Positions 31,941 to 42,955 of a DNA stretch of 64,000 nt are shown here, one piece after another (the stretch's first letter is position 1; every line of letters starts with the position of its first letter). Both the position numbers and the translations under genes were made by a program. A model generated the notes under the pieces. That model saw only the letters and a program-made list of their open reading frames with translations. It had not been told where the DNA came from and did no database searches. This DNA is from Oligoflexia bacterium. Its GTDB lineage: Bacteria; Bdellovibrionota; UBA1018; CAIPTA01; JAALKR01. Location: positions 45,133-109,132 of the forward strand of contig JAALKR010000002.1 of assembly GCA_011087955.1 (NCBI GenBank), read 5' to 3'.

Positions 31941-32953
31941 TCAAGGATTTGATGCAAAATAAAGGCTTAGATCACCAACTGAACTTTGAAGATCTTCCCT
32001 CTCTTAGTTCGCTGGTGGACGAGACATTTGAAACCGCTGAATCAAAGAATTCTGATGAGCCTATTCTTAAAGATGGCCGATTGAACACCTCGTTTCTGTT
32101 AAAAAACGCGCGTATTCTATTGGCTGCAAAAGACTTTGAGCTAGCTAAGTCGATTTTTAATAAATTGATTGAAGCCGGCGAAGCGCTTGGCGCTTCCTAT
32201 GCCGGGCTTGGTGTTTGCTTTCAAACTGATGGTGATGTTGATGCCTCTATTGAGTCCTACCGAGAAGCAATTATTTATGAGCCTTCGTTCACCTCATTGA
32301 TCGCACTAACAGATTTATATTGCCGAAAAAGTGATTTTAAATTAGCCATCAAAGCCCTATTACGCGCAAACCACTTACCTAAAATACGCAAATCCGAATC
32401 ATTTAGAATTCATCAAAGTCTAGCTAACTGTTACCTGCGGATTGATCAGTTTAACCATGCAGAAATACATTTTAAACACGCCTTTGACCTAAACTCCAAG
32501 GATGACAATCTAAATGTATGCCTTGGCTGTTTTGCTTTGATGAAAGAGAATCTTCCACTAGCTACGGTTCATTTTCAAGAAGCAAGCAGAGCAAACCCAA
32601 ATAACAGTAAAGCTATAACTGGTTCCGGATACGTCAAATACCTGGGCAGTGACTTTGATAGCGCTTTGGAATATTTTTCTCGCGCATTAGAAATTAACAT
32701 CACAAATTCAAGTGCTCTATTTTATCTAATAAAAACTGCATACAAACTTAAAGCATTTGCTAATGTCATAGAATTGACAGAAAAATTTATCCGAAATAAT
32801 CCTGTCAATTCAAGCATCTTATATGCGTTAGCCGGCATGTACCACCATACGAAGCAGGACCCACAAGCAGTTGAGCTTTGCAGCCAAATTTTGGGCCTAA
32901 ATCCCGAGCATGAGGCAGCTAAAAATTTGCGTCAGATTTGTGTAACGAAGTAG
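31937..32953 (+). CDS. TPR repeat protein
   Basis: multiple TPR units (ASYAGLGVCFQTDGDVDASIESYREAIIYEP etc.). Confidence 0.85.
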   Translation: MIKDLMQNKGLDHQLNFEDLPSLSSLVDETFETAESKNSDEPILKDGRLNTSFLLKNARILLAAKDFELAKSIFNKLIEAGEALGASYAGLGVCFQTDGDVDASIESYREAIIYEPSFTSLIALTDLYCRKSDFKLAIKALLRANHLPKIRKSESFRIHQSLANCYLRIDQFNHAEIHFKHAFDLNSKDDNLNVCLGCFALMKENLPLATVHFQEASRANPNNSKAITGSGYVKYLGSDFDSALEYFSRALEINITNSSALFYLIKTAYKLKAFANVIELTEKFIRNNPVNSSILYALAGMYHHTKQDPQAVELCSQILGLNPEHEAAKNLRQICVTK

Positions 32954-33014
32954 TAGAATTCGTTATAGAATAGCTATAGTAGAATTTTTCCATGGTAGGA
33001 AAAGCGTTGTTATT

Positions 33015-34709
33015 ATGACAGGGAAGTTTAAAAAAATAGCCGTAATTCAGAACGGTGCCGTTGAGCATTTACTCCATTCTTTGCCTGCCGTTCTCGGGCT
33101 GAAACGTAAGCATCCTAACGCTAGTATTACTCTTTATTCCGATAAGTCTTACGCCGCACTAACAAACACTTGGACCATCATTGATCGCATTCTTCATATA
33201 GATACTGAAGAGCTAAAAAGGCGCTCTGCCGCAGAGCCCGATCGAAGCCTTGCTGAGATCTTTGACTCCTGCGACCTTAAGAGCAACCAGAAGTACGACT
33301 TAATTGTAAATCTAAGTTTTAACGATTTCTCTACGTTACTAGCTAGCCACTTAAGCGCTCCAAAAATCCTTGGGCCATATTTAAATGAGAACAATGAGGT
33401 AACTCTAAGCAGTGAGTGGGCAATGTTTTTTGCTGCTAATGTGGATAAATCTATTTTAAATCCCTTTCACTTCGTCGATTTATATAAGTATATTGCCGAA
33501 GTACAAGACCAAGATATTGTAGCAGAGCTGCTTCCAACTGAAGAGCATCTAGAAGCAGTAGATTCTTTTTTATCCAACAATGATGGGCTGCGAATAGGTC
33601 TTGAGCTTAAGTCTTTATGGCCCATTCAATATAATCTTGAACTGGCGCTCACTTTCCTTAAAAAATATAAGAAGTGTAGAATTTATCTTATTGGCTCTAT
33701 GAACGAAAGGCCAGTTGCAAAATCGATTCTCTCAAATATACCAAATAAATTACGTTCCAGATGCGTAGATTTGTCTGGGCAAGCCAATATAAATGAACTC
33801 TTGGCTCTAACTGAACGGCTGCACCTGATGATTGGTGCTGGTGGCATAAGCACACATTTCAGTGCAGCAGTAGGAACACTCACAGTAACATTAGATTATA
33901 TTAATCAGAACATGTTTCAAAGCAGCCCATATGGGCACGGCCATATAATTATCGGAGATGACAACCAAGACAGTGAGCATATTGCAGTCCCACCTTCCAC
34001 AGTTGCAAATATTATCGAGTTTATAATTGAATCAAATGATACAAAGGCTCCCACAATTGAACAGTGGCAACAGGCTTTTACCAACAAGACACTCTCCATT
34101 GATCCACAATTCAAAGTGTTTGTATCTCAAAGGCAGGTATTTCACCAATTTAATGGCGTAGAACGAGTCGATTATGTTCTTGAACCGGTAAATACCAATA
34201 ATGCAAATCTTCAAGAGTCTTTAATTTCAATATACCGATTAATTTGGCAATTCGATTTGAACCACTCAGAAGACACAATGACTGAAGTGATGCTTTTCAA
34301 AAAACAAACAATCGATGCCCTGCCGAATCTGGTCTCTTCTTTAGAGAAGCTGTATAAGCTAGCAAAATTCGGTTCGAATTACTCAAAATTTGTATTAGAA
34401 GATCTACACAAGAGCGATATTGAGCAAGCAAAACTGGATAGCGATCGGTTACAAGAAATTGACAATCTGATACACACCCTTGCTCAAGAAATTGCAGCTG
34501 TAGCGCCAATCTGCAATTTCTATCACACTAGCCAAGCACAAATACATGATACGGACCCAATTATCGTCGCAGAAAAGGCAAATTTTGCATACAATCGAAT
34601 TAAACTCCATGTAAACCTGGTTCTGGATTTGGTTCAGGAAATAATCGCTAAAAACAACGTTGGGCAATCACTTGAGATAAATCAAGACTCCGAAATTACC
34701 TCTGATTGA
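33015..34709 (+). CDS. glycosyltransferase family 9-like (heptosyltransferase-like) protein
   Basis: KIAVIQNGAVEHLLHSLPAVLGLKRKHPNASITL; LMIGAGGISTHFSAAVGTLTVTL. Confidence 0.75.
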   Translation: MTGKFKKIAVIQNGAVEHLLHSLPAVLGLKRKHPNASITLYSDKSYAALTNTWTIIDRILHIDTEELKRRSAAEPDRSLAEIFDSCDLKSNQKYDLIVNLSFNDFSTLLASHLSAPKILGPYLNENNEVTLSSEWAMFFAANVDKSILNPFHFVDLYKYIAEVQDQDIVAELLPTEEHLEAVDSFLSNNDGLRIGLELKSLWPIQYNLELALTFLKKYKKCRIYLIGSMNERPVAKSILSNIPNKLRSRCVDLSGQANINELLALTERLHLMIGAGGISTHFSAAVGTLTVTLDYINQNMFQSSPYGHGHIIIGDDNQDSEHIAVPPSTVANIIEFIIESNDTKAPTIEQWQQAFTNKTLSIDPQFKVFVSQRQVFHQFNGVERVDYVLEPVNTNNANLQESLISIYRLIWQFDLNHSEDTMTEVMLFKKQTIDALPNLVSSLEKLYKLAKFGSNYSKFVLEDLHKSDIEQAKLDSDRLQEIDNLIHTLAQEIAAVAPICNFYHTSQAQIHDTDPIIVAEKANFAYNRIKLHVNLVLDLVQEIIAKNNVGQSLEINQDSEITSD

Positions 34710-34719
34710 AGCCCTAAGA

Positions 34720-36675
34720 ATGAGCACCAACATTATAGTTGATGATAACGTTGATTCTTTTAAACTAAGTCTCGTTGGCGAATCTAGTAACTTCAATACC
34801 TTAATTAAAAAATTAGGTAAAAAATCAAATCCAACACAGTATAAAAATGTATCTGAACTATTAAATAGCAAACAACGCTCTAGTGAAGTAGTTATTCTCT
34901 CTGAAGAAAAAATTACAAGAAAGGCTATTCAACGAATTACAGTCAATCGACCATTAGCAGCTATTGCAGTGCTGGTCAAGATCAACAGCCGGAAAAATTT
35001 CCCACATGGCAACAACCACGCAATAACGTTTGTTGATCAAAGAATGTCAAAAAACGCAATTCGAATCAATTTGCAGTGCGCTCTGCGTGTGGCAGAAAAG
35101 CGCAATCGACTACAATCTCTCGAAGCTTTTTTAAATAGCCACTCAGATGCTACCTGCCAAACCCTTAAAACAATTTCAGAATCTACATGGACAGCAACTG
35201 TTCCTGCTAATTACCATGATATGACAAAATCTCTCCTGAGGCTTATGCAGCGTATTGGGGTAAACAGAGTTTTGTTAGTGTCGAGTACTGATACTGGACA
35301 AGTACTAACTTACGAAAGCTGTAAAGACGTCAACTCCGTGAATGTCGAAATCAGTAATAGTAAGAATTTATCTGCACTAAATAAACTTACTCAGAGTGTA
35401 TCAATTGTAAATTCCACTGAGCATGCTCACAAACTAGGTAACCTAACCGACTCACCATGGGCATATGCAATGGTGTTCAAATACAACACTCCAGCCATAG
35501 AAGGGAACGAACTACAACAATCGTTCCTGGTTTCCTTTCGCCAGGATCTAGAGGGATTTAACAAGAATGAGATTGAACTAGCAAGCATAATGTATTCCAT
35601 TATTGGCCTTGGACTTCAAAAAGTTGCCATCCTTAACTACAATCATTCGGCGGCGCGAGATTGGAGTGATACCTTCGACTCGATTTCCGAGCCACTTAGC
35701 ATCATCAATAAGCGCTACGAAATAGTTCGAGCAAATAAAGCATTTTCACGCGCAGTTGGTAAGCACATCACAAAACTTCCAGGGAGGAAGTGCTATTCCT
35801 TGTTTTCTCAACGGAATTCAAAATGTAAAAACTGTTTGCCGATTTCGAAATCCATCTCATCAATACCAATAAAAGTGGATGGGAGAAGAAATCAAAAATT
35901 TTATGTTTGGAGCTATCCAATCAAAACAAGCAACCGCGAGGTGCAACGAATTCATTTTTATCGGAACATCTCAGTAGAACATCAATTAACCACAACATTA
36001 ATTCAATCGGAGCGTATGCAAGCTATAGGAGATTTATTAACCGCTGTGTCACATGAAATAAATAATCCATTAACTGGAATAATCTCTACTGTGCAGGTAA
36101 TGCTTGCTGAAAACAAAAAGAACGTTAGAACAGAACTTTATGAAGACCTGCAAGAAATTGAAAATTCTGCGCTAAGAGCAGTGCAAATAATAGATAATTT
36201 ATTGGGGTTCGGTGATAATTCCACTGATTCAGCGTGTAGCGTTGAAGAAGGGATTTCGTCTGTAATTAAATTTTCAAAATCATCCTTACGTTCTATTGAT
36301 TTGGAGCTAGACATCGACAAGGAGCTTTCTGATATATCAGTGTCAAGAAGTTCCTTTCAACAAATTCTATTTAATATCATTACAAATGCATCTAATGCAA
36401 TGAGCGCCAACGGAAATTTAAAGATCTTAGCCAAAAATAAAGAATCTAGTTTCATAATTCACCTTGAGGATAATGGAAAAGGAATGTCTAAAAAAACAAT
36501 TCAACAAATTTTTGAGCCTTTTTTCACCCAAAAAAACAAAGGTAGAGGTACTGGGCTAGGAATGGTGATCGTTAAAGACTTGGTAAATCGCATGAATGGT
36601 TCGATAAAAATCAATAGCACACTCGGAACAGGAACTTCTATCCAATTGCAATTCCCAAAGACTGTAGAGGCATGA
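34720..36675 (+). CDS. hybrid-architecture sensor histidine kinase (degenerate REC-like / GAF-like / PAS with Cys motif / HisKA / HATPase)
   Basis: AIGDLLTAVSHEINNPLTGIISTVQVML H-box; NITNASNAM, DNGKGMSKKTIQQIFEPFFTQKNKGRGTGLGMVI. Confidence 0.9.
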   Translation: MSTNIIVDDNVDSFKLSLVGESSNFNTLIKKLGKKSNPTQYKNVSELLNSKQRSSEVVILSEEKITRKAIQRITVNRPLAAIAVLVKINSRKNFPHGNNHAITFVDQRMSKNAIRINLQCALRVAEKRNRLQSLEAFLNSHSDATCQTLKTISESTWTATVPANYHDMTKSLLRLMQRIGVNRVLLVSSTDTGQVLTYESCKDVNSVNVEISNSKNLSALNKLTQSVSIVNSTEHAHKLGNLTDSPWAYAMVFKYNTPAIEGNELQQSFLVSFRQDLEGFNKNEIELASIMYSIIGLGLQKVAILNYNHSAARDWSDTFDSISEPLSIINKRYEIVRANKAFSRAVGKHITKLPGRKCYSLFSQRNSKCKNCLPISKSISSIPIKVDGRRNQKFYVWSYPIKTSNREVQRIHFYRNISVEHQLTTTLIQSERMQAIGDLLTAVSHEINNPLTGIISTVQVMLAENKKNVRTELYEDLQEIENSALRAVQIIDNLLGFGDNSTDSACSVEEGISSVIKFSKSSLRSIDLELDIDKELSDISVSRSSFQQILFNIITNASNAMSANGNLKILAKNKESSFIIHLEDNGKGMSKKTIQQIFEPFFTQKNKGRGTGLGMVIVKDLVNRMNGSIKINSTLGTGTSIQLQFPKTVEA

Positions 36676-37029
36676 TTGAATATTCTAATCGTAGATGATG
36701 AAAAATCTATTACACGCGCATTAAATCGAGCTTTTTCTAGAACAGGGCATGTGGTCACAACGGCTAATAATGGAAGTTCCTCTATTTCATTATTGAGTGA
36801 GAGCTCCTATGACTTACTTCTTATCGATTTAATAATGCCAGATTTAACTGGAGACCAAGTAATTGCTTGGGCCATAGATCAGCATATACAGTTAAAAATA
36901 GTTCTGATGACTGCTTATCAAGATCAAAAAATAGATGAAATTTCGAATAGCAAAAAGGTTAGCGCCGTATTTCGAAAGCCCTTCAACGACGTATTCGCAC
37001 TAGTGAAAGAAATTGAAGCAATCGCTTAA
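36676..37029 (+). CDS. single-domain response regulator (TTG start)
   Basis: ILIVDDEKSITRAL; LLLIDLIMPDLTGDQV; LMTAY; FRKPFND. Confidence 0.92.
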   Translation: MNILIVDDEKSITRALNRAFSRTGHVVTTANNGSSSISLLSESSYDLLLIDLIMPDLTGDQVIAWAIDQHIQLKIVLMTAYQDQKIDEISNSKKVSAVFRKPFNDVFALVKEIEAIA

Positions 37030-38528
37030 AATAAGGCTGCCTCCCTTGCCAAATTAATATACTGACTAGGAAAAATACCTGTCTGCAAAGTCACCCAGAC
37101 ACAAAGAGCAATGGTTGCCCATGCCAAGCCACCCGAGGCAACTGGAGAAAGCTCTGAGTTTTCCTCTTTCATGTACATAAATATAATTACTCGAATATAG
37201 TAATAAACAGACACTAAACTTGTAGCAATTGCAATCAACGAAATAGAAACTTGGCCAGCCTCTAAAGCCGCAGAAAACAAAAAGTACTTCGCAACAAAAC
37301 CACCGGTTGGTGGCAATCCAGCAAGACTCAACATAAAAATTGTGAGCGCGCCAGCCAGATATGGATGACGGGAACCTAGCCCCGTTAAGTTTTCAATCTT
37401 ACACGCTTTATCTAGCTTTCCAGAAATCATCCCTAAGATCGCGAAAGCACCGATATTCATCACCGCATATGGGATCATATAGAGAAGAATACTAGAGTAC
37501 CCAACTTTTGGGCCAACTAGTATACCGATCATAAGATAACCGGTGTGCGCAATTGCACTATATGCAAGCAGTCGTTTTAGATTGTTCTGAGTCAGGGCAA
37601 CAAAATTGCCAACCACCATCGTGACTACAGCTAAAATCCAAATAAGCTCTTGCGATAATGCCCCAACATTCTCCACTAAGAGCGTCCCAGATCCAACGAA
37701 CAAAGAGAACACGCGGATAAAGGCGGCAAATGACGCAACCTTAAGCACTGTCGACATAAAACTAGTCACGATAATTGGGGCTCCTTCATACACATCTGGT
37801 GTCCAAATATGAAACGGGAACACGGCCACTTTAAACAGAAAGCCAACCAAGATCATGAAAAAACCAAGAATCAACACTGGATTAAAAACCGCATCGCCAC
37901 CAATTATGAGCTGTTTGGAGATATCTATTAAATTTGTAGTATTTAATGCTCCATAGACCATGGAGATCCCATAGAGCATAATTGCGGACGCAACTCCACC
38001 TAGAACGAAATACTTCACAGCTGCTTCATTTGCCTTACGATCTAAACGGCTCAATCCTACGAGTACATAAACAGCCAAACTCATAATCTCAAGAGCCACA
38101 AACATAGTGATCAATTCAAGAGAAGCTGTCATACACATCATTCCGAAAATCGCTAATAGCAATAGTGTGTAGTACTCAGAATAATGAATCTTTTGAGCCT
38201 CTAGATACTTATAACTCGCCAGAACGATCAGTATCCCCGATGCACAAAAAAACAAATTAAAGAAATTATGAAACTTATCTAACGCTACTACGCCATTAAA
38301 AGCAGTAACGGATTCCAACGACCATCCAGCAAGTGAAAATGCAAAGCCAATTCCTAGAATAAGAAGAGCGCCTAAAAAAACTACCCCTCTCTTATCGCCA
38401 AACGCTGTCGTTTTTAAAGTACTAAGCAGAAGCACCACCATAGAACCAATACCAATCGTCAAGAGCGGTCGAAGATTCATCCACTCTGCAGCTGATATTG
38501 AAAAACTGAAGCTATTAATACTAGACAT
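37026..38528 (-). CDS. nuoN: NADH-quinone oxidoreductase subunit N
   Basis: FKVAVFPFHIWTPDVYEGAP; RLLAYSAIAHTGYLMIG. Confidence 0.96.
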   Translation of the reverse strand: MSSINSFSFSISAAEWMNLRPLLTIGIGSMVVLLLSTLKTTAFGDKRGVVFLGALLILGIGFAFSLAGWSLESVTAFNGVVALDKFHNFFNLFFCASGILIVLASYKYLEAQKIHYSEYYTLLLLAIFGMMCMTASLELITMFVALEIMSLAVYVLVGLSRLDRKANEAAVKYFVLGGVASAIMLYGISMVYGALNTTNLIDISKQLIIGGDAVFNPVLILGFFMILVGFLFKVAVFPFHIWTPDVYEGAPIIVTSFMSTVLKVASFAAFIRVFSLFVGSGTLLVENVGALSQELIWILAVVTMVVGNFVALTQNNLKRLLAYSAIAHTGYLMIGILVGPKVGYSSILLYMIPYAVMNIGAFAILGMISGKLDKACKIENLTGLGSRHPYLAGALTIFMLSLAGLPPTGGFVAKYFLFSAALEAGQVSISLIAIATSLVSVYYYIRVIIFMYMKEENSELSPVASGGLAWATIALCVWVTLQTGIFPSQYINLAREAALF

Positions 38529-38535
38529 TGCTTCA

Positions 38536-40119
38536 CTACCTCTTAACTATTGAAGATTTTTTGCCACTACCACTACGTAAATCACTCACGTACTGTACAT
38601 TCAGGCTGTAATCTGCACTAAGTCCATTCGTTACAAAATAGTCTACAGACTTTTCCATTCTTTGAATAAAGGGCCTCGGATATATCCCCATTATAAAAAT
38701 CGATGCAATCATAGGCGCAAGATAGGCTACTTCTCGCATATTGAGATCTAATCTCACTTTCTCATCCGGCGTTTTCAGTTTACCGAATAGTATTCGTTGG
38801 CAAAGCCAGAGCATATAAACCGCACCAAGTACTACGCCAGCACCCCCTGCTATTGCTACAGGCCAATTTGCCAAAAATGCCCCTTGGAGAATCATAAACT
38901 CACCAATAAAGCCATTTGTTCCAGGCAAAGCAATTGAGCTCATCGTCGCAATTACCATCACAATTGTGTAGAGAGGAAGCAACTTGGCCAACCCGCCAAA
39001 CACCGATATCTCTCGCGTATGATAGCGCTCATATAGAATCCCGACCAATAGGAAGAGGGTTCCTGTTGAAATACCATGACTGAGCATTTGATAGATCGAA
39101 CCCGTAACTCCGATTTGATTGAAAGAAAATAATCCGAGGACAATATATCCCATATGGCTGACCGAAGAATAGGCAACCAATTTCTTGATATCCGTCTGTA
39201 CAAATGCAACACACGCCCCATAGATAATCGCAAATACAGAAATAACAAGAAAGAAATCAGAGTAAACGAGTGCTGCCTCAGCTGCCACTGGCACTGCAAA
39301 TCTCATAAACCCATAGATGCCTAACTTCAACAGCACCCCAGCTAGAATCACAGAGCCGCCGGTGGGTGCTTGTACGTGCGCGTCTGGCAGCCAAGTATGT
39401 AAAGGGAACATTGGCACTTTGATCGCAAAGGCTAAGCAAAAGGCCCAAAAGACAAGTGATTGCGCAGAAAAAAAGCCATCCATTGGCATACTCACTTGAT
39501 ACAAATCAATTATGGAAGCGGAGAACACTCCAAACTGAGATTTATATTGCCAGATTAAATAAATAATTGCGATGAGCATTGGAAGAGAACCCGCAATTGT
39601 ATAGAGCATAAACTTCGACGCGGCATAAATCCTCTTAGGGCCACCCCAAACTCCCACAATAAAGAACATTGGGACCAGCATCGCTTCCCAAAAAATATAA
39701 AAAAGAAAAACGTCGAGGGAAACAAATGCGCCTATCATCCCAGCCTCTAAGAGAAAAAATAGGGCTGTATACGCTTTTACTTTCGAGGAAATATAATTCC
39801 AACTTGATAGAAAAATTATCGGAACTAGAAAAGTGGATAGCAAAACTAAAAGCAAACTCAAGCCATCAATGCCTACAAAATAAGAAATACCGAAATCAGG
39901 CATCCACTCAATTCGCTCTGCTAATTGGATATCCGCCGAATGAATATCAAACCGTTTCCACAAAAGACAAGACAATAAAAATGTTACGCTCGATGCAATA
40001 ATAGAAAAAACCCGCAAAAGCTGCGTATTCTTTTTATTAAAAAACAAGCAACAAATTGCCCAAAAGACAGGAGAAAAAATCAAAATTGTAATCAAATGCT
40101 TATCAAAAAGCGATACCAT
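38536..40119 (-). CDS. nuoM: NADH-quinone oxidoreductase subunit M
   Basis: AIKVPMFPLHTWLPDAHVQAPTGGSVILAGVLLKLG; KKLVAYSSVSHMG. Confidence 0.97.
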   Translation of the reverse strand: MVSLFDKHLITILIFSPVFWAICCLFFNKKNTQLLRVFSIIASSVTFLLSCLLWKRFDIHSADIQLAERIEWMPDFGISYFVGIDGLSLLLVLLSTFLVPIIFLSSWNYISSKVKAYTALFFLLEAGMIGAFVSLDVFLFYIFWEAMLVPMFFIVGVWGGPKRIYAASKFMLYTIAGSLPMLIAIIYLIWQYKSQFGVFSASIIDLYQVSMPMDGFFSAQSLVFWAFCLAFAIKVPMFPLHTWLPDAHVQAPTGGSVILAGVLLKLGIYGFMRFAVPVAAEAALVYSDFFLVISVFAIIYGACVAFVQTDIKKLVAYSSVSHMGYIVLGLFSFNQIGVTGSIYQMLSHGISTGTLFLLVGILYERYHTREISVFGGLAKLLPLYTIVMVIATMSSIALPGTNGFIGEFMILQGAFLANWPVAIAGGAGVVLGAVYMLWLCQRILFGKLKTPDEKVRLDLNMREVAYLAPMIASIFIMGIYPRPFIQRMEKSVDYFVTNGLSADYSLNVQYVSDLRSGSGKKSSIVKR

Positions 40120-40129
40120 CGCAATTCCC

Positions 40130-42094
40130 CTAAAGTGTTGTAGCCAGCGCCCAAGCGGCTACAGCCACAAACCCAAACACCACAACCAACAAATAATGTT
40201 CAAGAACACCCGTTTGAATTCCACGAGCAAACTGGCCTGAAAAACGGGCTAAACGTGCGGTTGATAAAATTAACCCATCAATTAACACAACATCCACAAC
40301 CTTCCATAGAAATGAGGATGCTGCGGAAAGGGGCCGAACAAAAATCACGTTATACAATTCATTCAAGTAATAAGAATTTGAAAGAAAGTTCTTCGTCCCG
40401 GAAGGAATAGCAAAGTCAGTGGGGATATGAGAAACCTCGCTTTTCTCCTCGCCCTTTGTAAAGAAAAGATACGTTAGTCCCATAGCAGTCCCCGCAGCAA
40501 TAATGGAAACTGCCAACAATGCATATTCTTGGGTATGCGTGCCATGACCAAGGCTATCGGGAACAACCCCGACTAAGAAGTGGTGCATCCAGTTGGGAAT
40601 GGTCTCCCCACCGATGAAGTGTGGAAATCCTAAGAAACCACCTAACGCTGCAAAAACAGCGAGCACCATAAGAGGAATCGTTATAATTTGTGGCGACTCA
40701 TGCAAATGATCCTTGGTCTTCTTGTCTACACGACACTCACCCAAGAAAGTCATACAGAAAAGCCGAGTCATATATGTTGCCGTCATCGCCGCAGTAGAAA
40801 GCATAATAAGATACGGGATAACACCGCCCAAAGGACTTGAGAATGTTTGCCATAAAATTTCATCTTTTGAAAAGAAACCGGAAAAAAACGGGGTGCCTGA
40901 AATCGCTAACGTGCCGACTGCAAATGTCCAAGTGGTTACCGGCATATATTCCTTTAATCCGCCCATTTTGCGCATATCTTGCTCACCACCCATCGCATGG
41001 ATAACTGAGCCAGACCCCAAGAACATCAATGCCTTAAAGAATGCGTGGGTCATAAGGTGGAACACAGCAACCCAATAAGCTCCTACTCCGACGGCAACAA
41101 ACATAAAGCCAAGCTGCGAAACTGTTGAATAGGCGAGAACTTTCTTAATGTCATTTTGAACGATTGCAATCGTCGCCGAAACAAAAGCAGTGCCAAGTGC
41201 AACATGTAGAATGATATTAGAAGTCAGTGGCGCCAGAGAATACATAAATCCCAAACGGCAGCAAAGATAGACGCCGGCAGTTACCATAGTAGCAGCATGA
41301 ATCAATGCAGAAACTGGTGTTGGGCCCGCCATCGCATCTGGCAACCACACAAACAATGGTAGTTGAGCCGACTTCCCCGTGGCTCCAATAAAAAGACAAA
41401 TAGTAATCACTGTAATTACAGCGTAAGGGCTCAGGCCCTCAGACATCTCACGTAGTTCCATAAAATCTAATGTGCGGAACGTGGCGTAGGTTAAGAAAAT
41501 TCCAACCAAAAAACCTACGTCGCCAATACGATTAACAATGAAGGCTTTCTTTCCAGCAGCCGCCTTTGCTTCGTCCTCAAACCAAAACCCGATCAAGAGG
41601 TAAGAACAAAGGCCTACCCCTTCCCATCCAATGAACAAAATTGGCAATGAGGCACCCAGAACCAAGATCAGCATTGAGGCTGAAAACAGATTCAGATAAC
41701 AAAAATACCGTTGTGGATTCTTATCATCATGCATATATCCAATTGAATACACGTGAATCAAAAATCCAATACCGGTAATAATCATACATAAAAGGCCCGA
41801 CAAATTATCGAAGCGAAATTTCATCGGAATCGAAAATTCACCGACTTCAATCCACGGAAAGGCCAAGTATTCAATCACAACCTTAGATTCAGAGCCAAGT
41901 TTTGAAAAAAGAATTAGTGAGAGTGCAAAGGAAACAAAAATAGAGCCACTTGCAACGACACCTGCCACTGCACCCGACATACGCGGGGCATTTTTCCAGG
42001 GAATCCCACCAAGCAACCCCACGATAACTGAGCTTAACAACGGTATCAGAACAATTAGGCCAACAAATACGCTCGATTGAGTATAAAAATCCAT
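40130..42094 (-). CDS. nuoL: NADH-quinone oxidoreductase subunit L
   Basis: GWEGVGLCSYLLIGFW; GKSAQLPLFVWLPDAMAGPTPVSALIHAATMVTAGVYL. Confidence 0.97.
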   Translation of the reverse strand: MDFYTQSSVFVGLIVLIPLLSSVIVGLLGGIPWKNAPRMSGAVAGVVASGSIFVSFALSLILFSKLGSESKVVIEYLAFPWIEVGEFSIPMKFRFDNLSGLLCMIITGIGFLIHVYSIGYMHDDKNPQRYFCYLNLFSASMLILVLGASLPILFIGWEGVGLCSYLLIGFWFEDEAKAAAGKKAFIVNRIGDVGFLVGIFLTYATFRTLDFMELREMSEGLSPYAVITVITICLFIGATGKSAQLPLFVWLPDAMAGPTPVSALIHAATMVTAGVYLCCRLGFMYSLAPLTSNIILHVALGTAFVSATIAIVQNDIKKVLAYSTVSQLGFMFVAVGVGAYWVAVFHLMTHAFFKALMFLGSGSVIHAMGGEQDMRKMGGLKEYMPVTTWTFAVGTLAISGTPFFSGFFSKDEILWQTFSSPLGGVIPYLIMLSTAAMTATYMTRLFCMTFLGECRVDKKTKDHLHESPQIITIPLMVLAVFAALGGFLGFPHFIGGETIPNWMHHFLVGVVPDSLGHGTHTQEYALLAVSIIAAGTAMGLTYLFFTKGEEKSEVSHIPTDFAIPSGTKNFLSNSYYLNELYNVIFVRPLSAASSFLWKVVDVVLIDGLILSTARLARFSGQFARGIQTGVLEHYLLVVVFGFVAVAAWALATTL

Positions 42095-42095
42095 T

Positions 42096-42416
42096 TTAGC
42101 CCTTTAATCCTGTCAATGTTGCTGTGCCGACTTCCTTTAGGTTTCGAAAAATTGCAATCAAAAGTCCGAGCCCTACTGCGCTTTCTGCCGCAGCGACCGT
42201 AACAATAAAAAATGTAGCTAATTGGCCATCAAGCGAAGAGTTTGCTCTCGAAAAGGCCACAAAAGAAATATTCACTGCAGTGAGCATCAATTCAATGCAT
42301 ATAAGAATGACAATTAAATTTCGGCGCACAAAAACACCAAATAAACCAATCGAAAACAATGCTCCGCTCAACAACAAAGACTGAGCTAACATTGGATCTT
42401 TTAGGATAAAGTTCAT
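42096..42416 (-). CDS. nuoK: NADH-quinone oxidoreductase subunit K
   Basis: FVRRNLIVILICIELMLTAVN; VAAAESAVGLGLL. Confidence 0.96.
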   Translation of the reverse strand: MNFILKDPMLAQSLLLSGALFSIGLFGVFVRRNLIVILICIELMLTAVNISFVAFSRANSSLDGQLATFFIVTVAAAESAVGLGLLIAIFRNLKEVGTATLTGLKG

Positions 42417-42955
42417 TAGTCGACTTTCCGCTTTGCAAGCACAATTGCACCAACAACTGCTAAGAGCAGAAGCATTGCAATGATTTCAAATGTAAATAAA
42501 TATCCAGAAAACATCCTTTGTGAAATGAGACGAATATTTCCCCCGCTATTGGCTATCATCTCGGGGGTATAACCATCAGTCTCAAGACTAGACTGCCCCT
42601 CTGCAACCACAAATAGAATTACCCCAAAAAAAGATAGAGAGCCGAGTCCAGCCAATACATACCTAAAGCTAGATCTGGGGAAATCTAAGGGTACGCTCTC
42701 AATATTTAAAAGCATAACTACAAAAAGGAATAGAACCATAATAGCCCCGGCATAAACAAGAATCTGAATTGCCGCCGCGAAATGGGCTTCTTGAATCGCA
42801 AATATTGCTGCCACATTGAATAAAACCATCACCAGAGAGAACGCGCTCGCCACCGGACTACGTGATCCGACTGTAAAAACGGCGAATAAAACAGCCAGAA
42901 AACAAAAAACAGAAAACAAAATCTGCGGCATAGTCCAAAACATTGGCTGCATCAT
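42416..42955 (-). CDS. nuoJ: NADH-quinone oxidoreductase subunit J
   Basis: AHFAAAIQILVYAGAIMVLFLFVVMLLN. Confidence 0.95.
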   Translation of the reverse strand: MMQPMFWTMPQILFSVFCFLAVLFAVFTVGSRSPVASAFSLVMVLFNVAAIFAIQEAHFAAAIQILVYAGAIMVLFLFVVMLLNIESVPLDFPRSSFRYVLAGLGSLSFFGVILFVVAEGQSSLETDGYTPEMIANSGGNIRLISQRMFSGYLFTFEIIAMLLLLAVVGAIVLAKRKVD

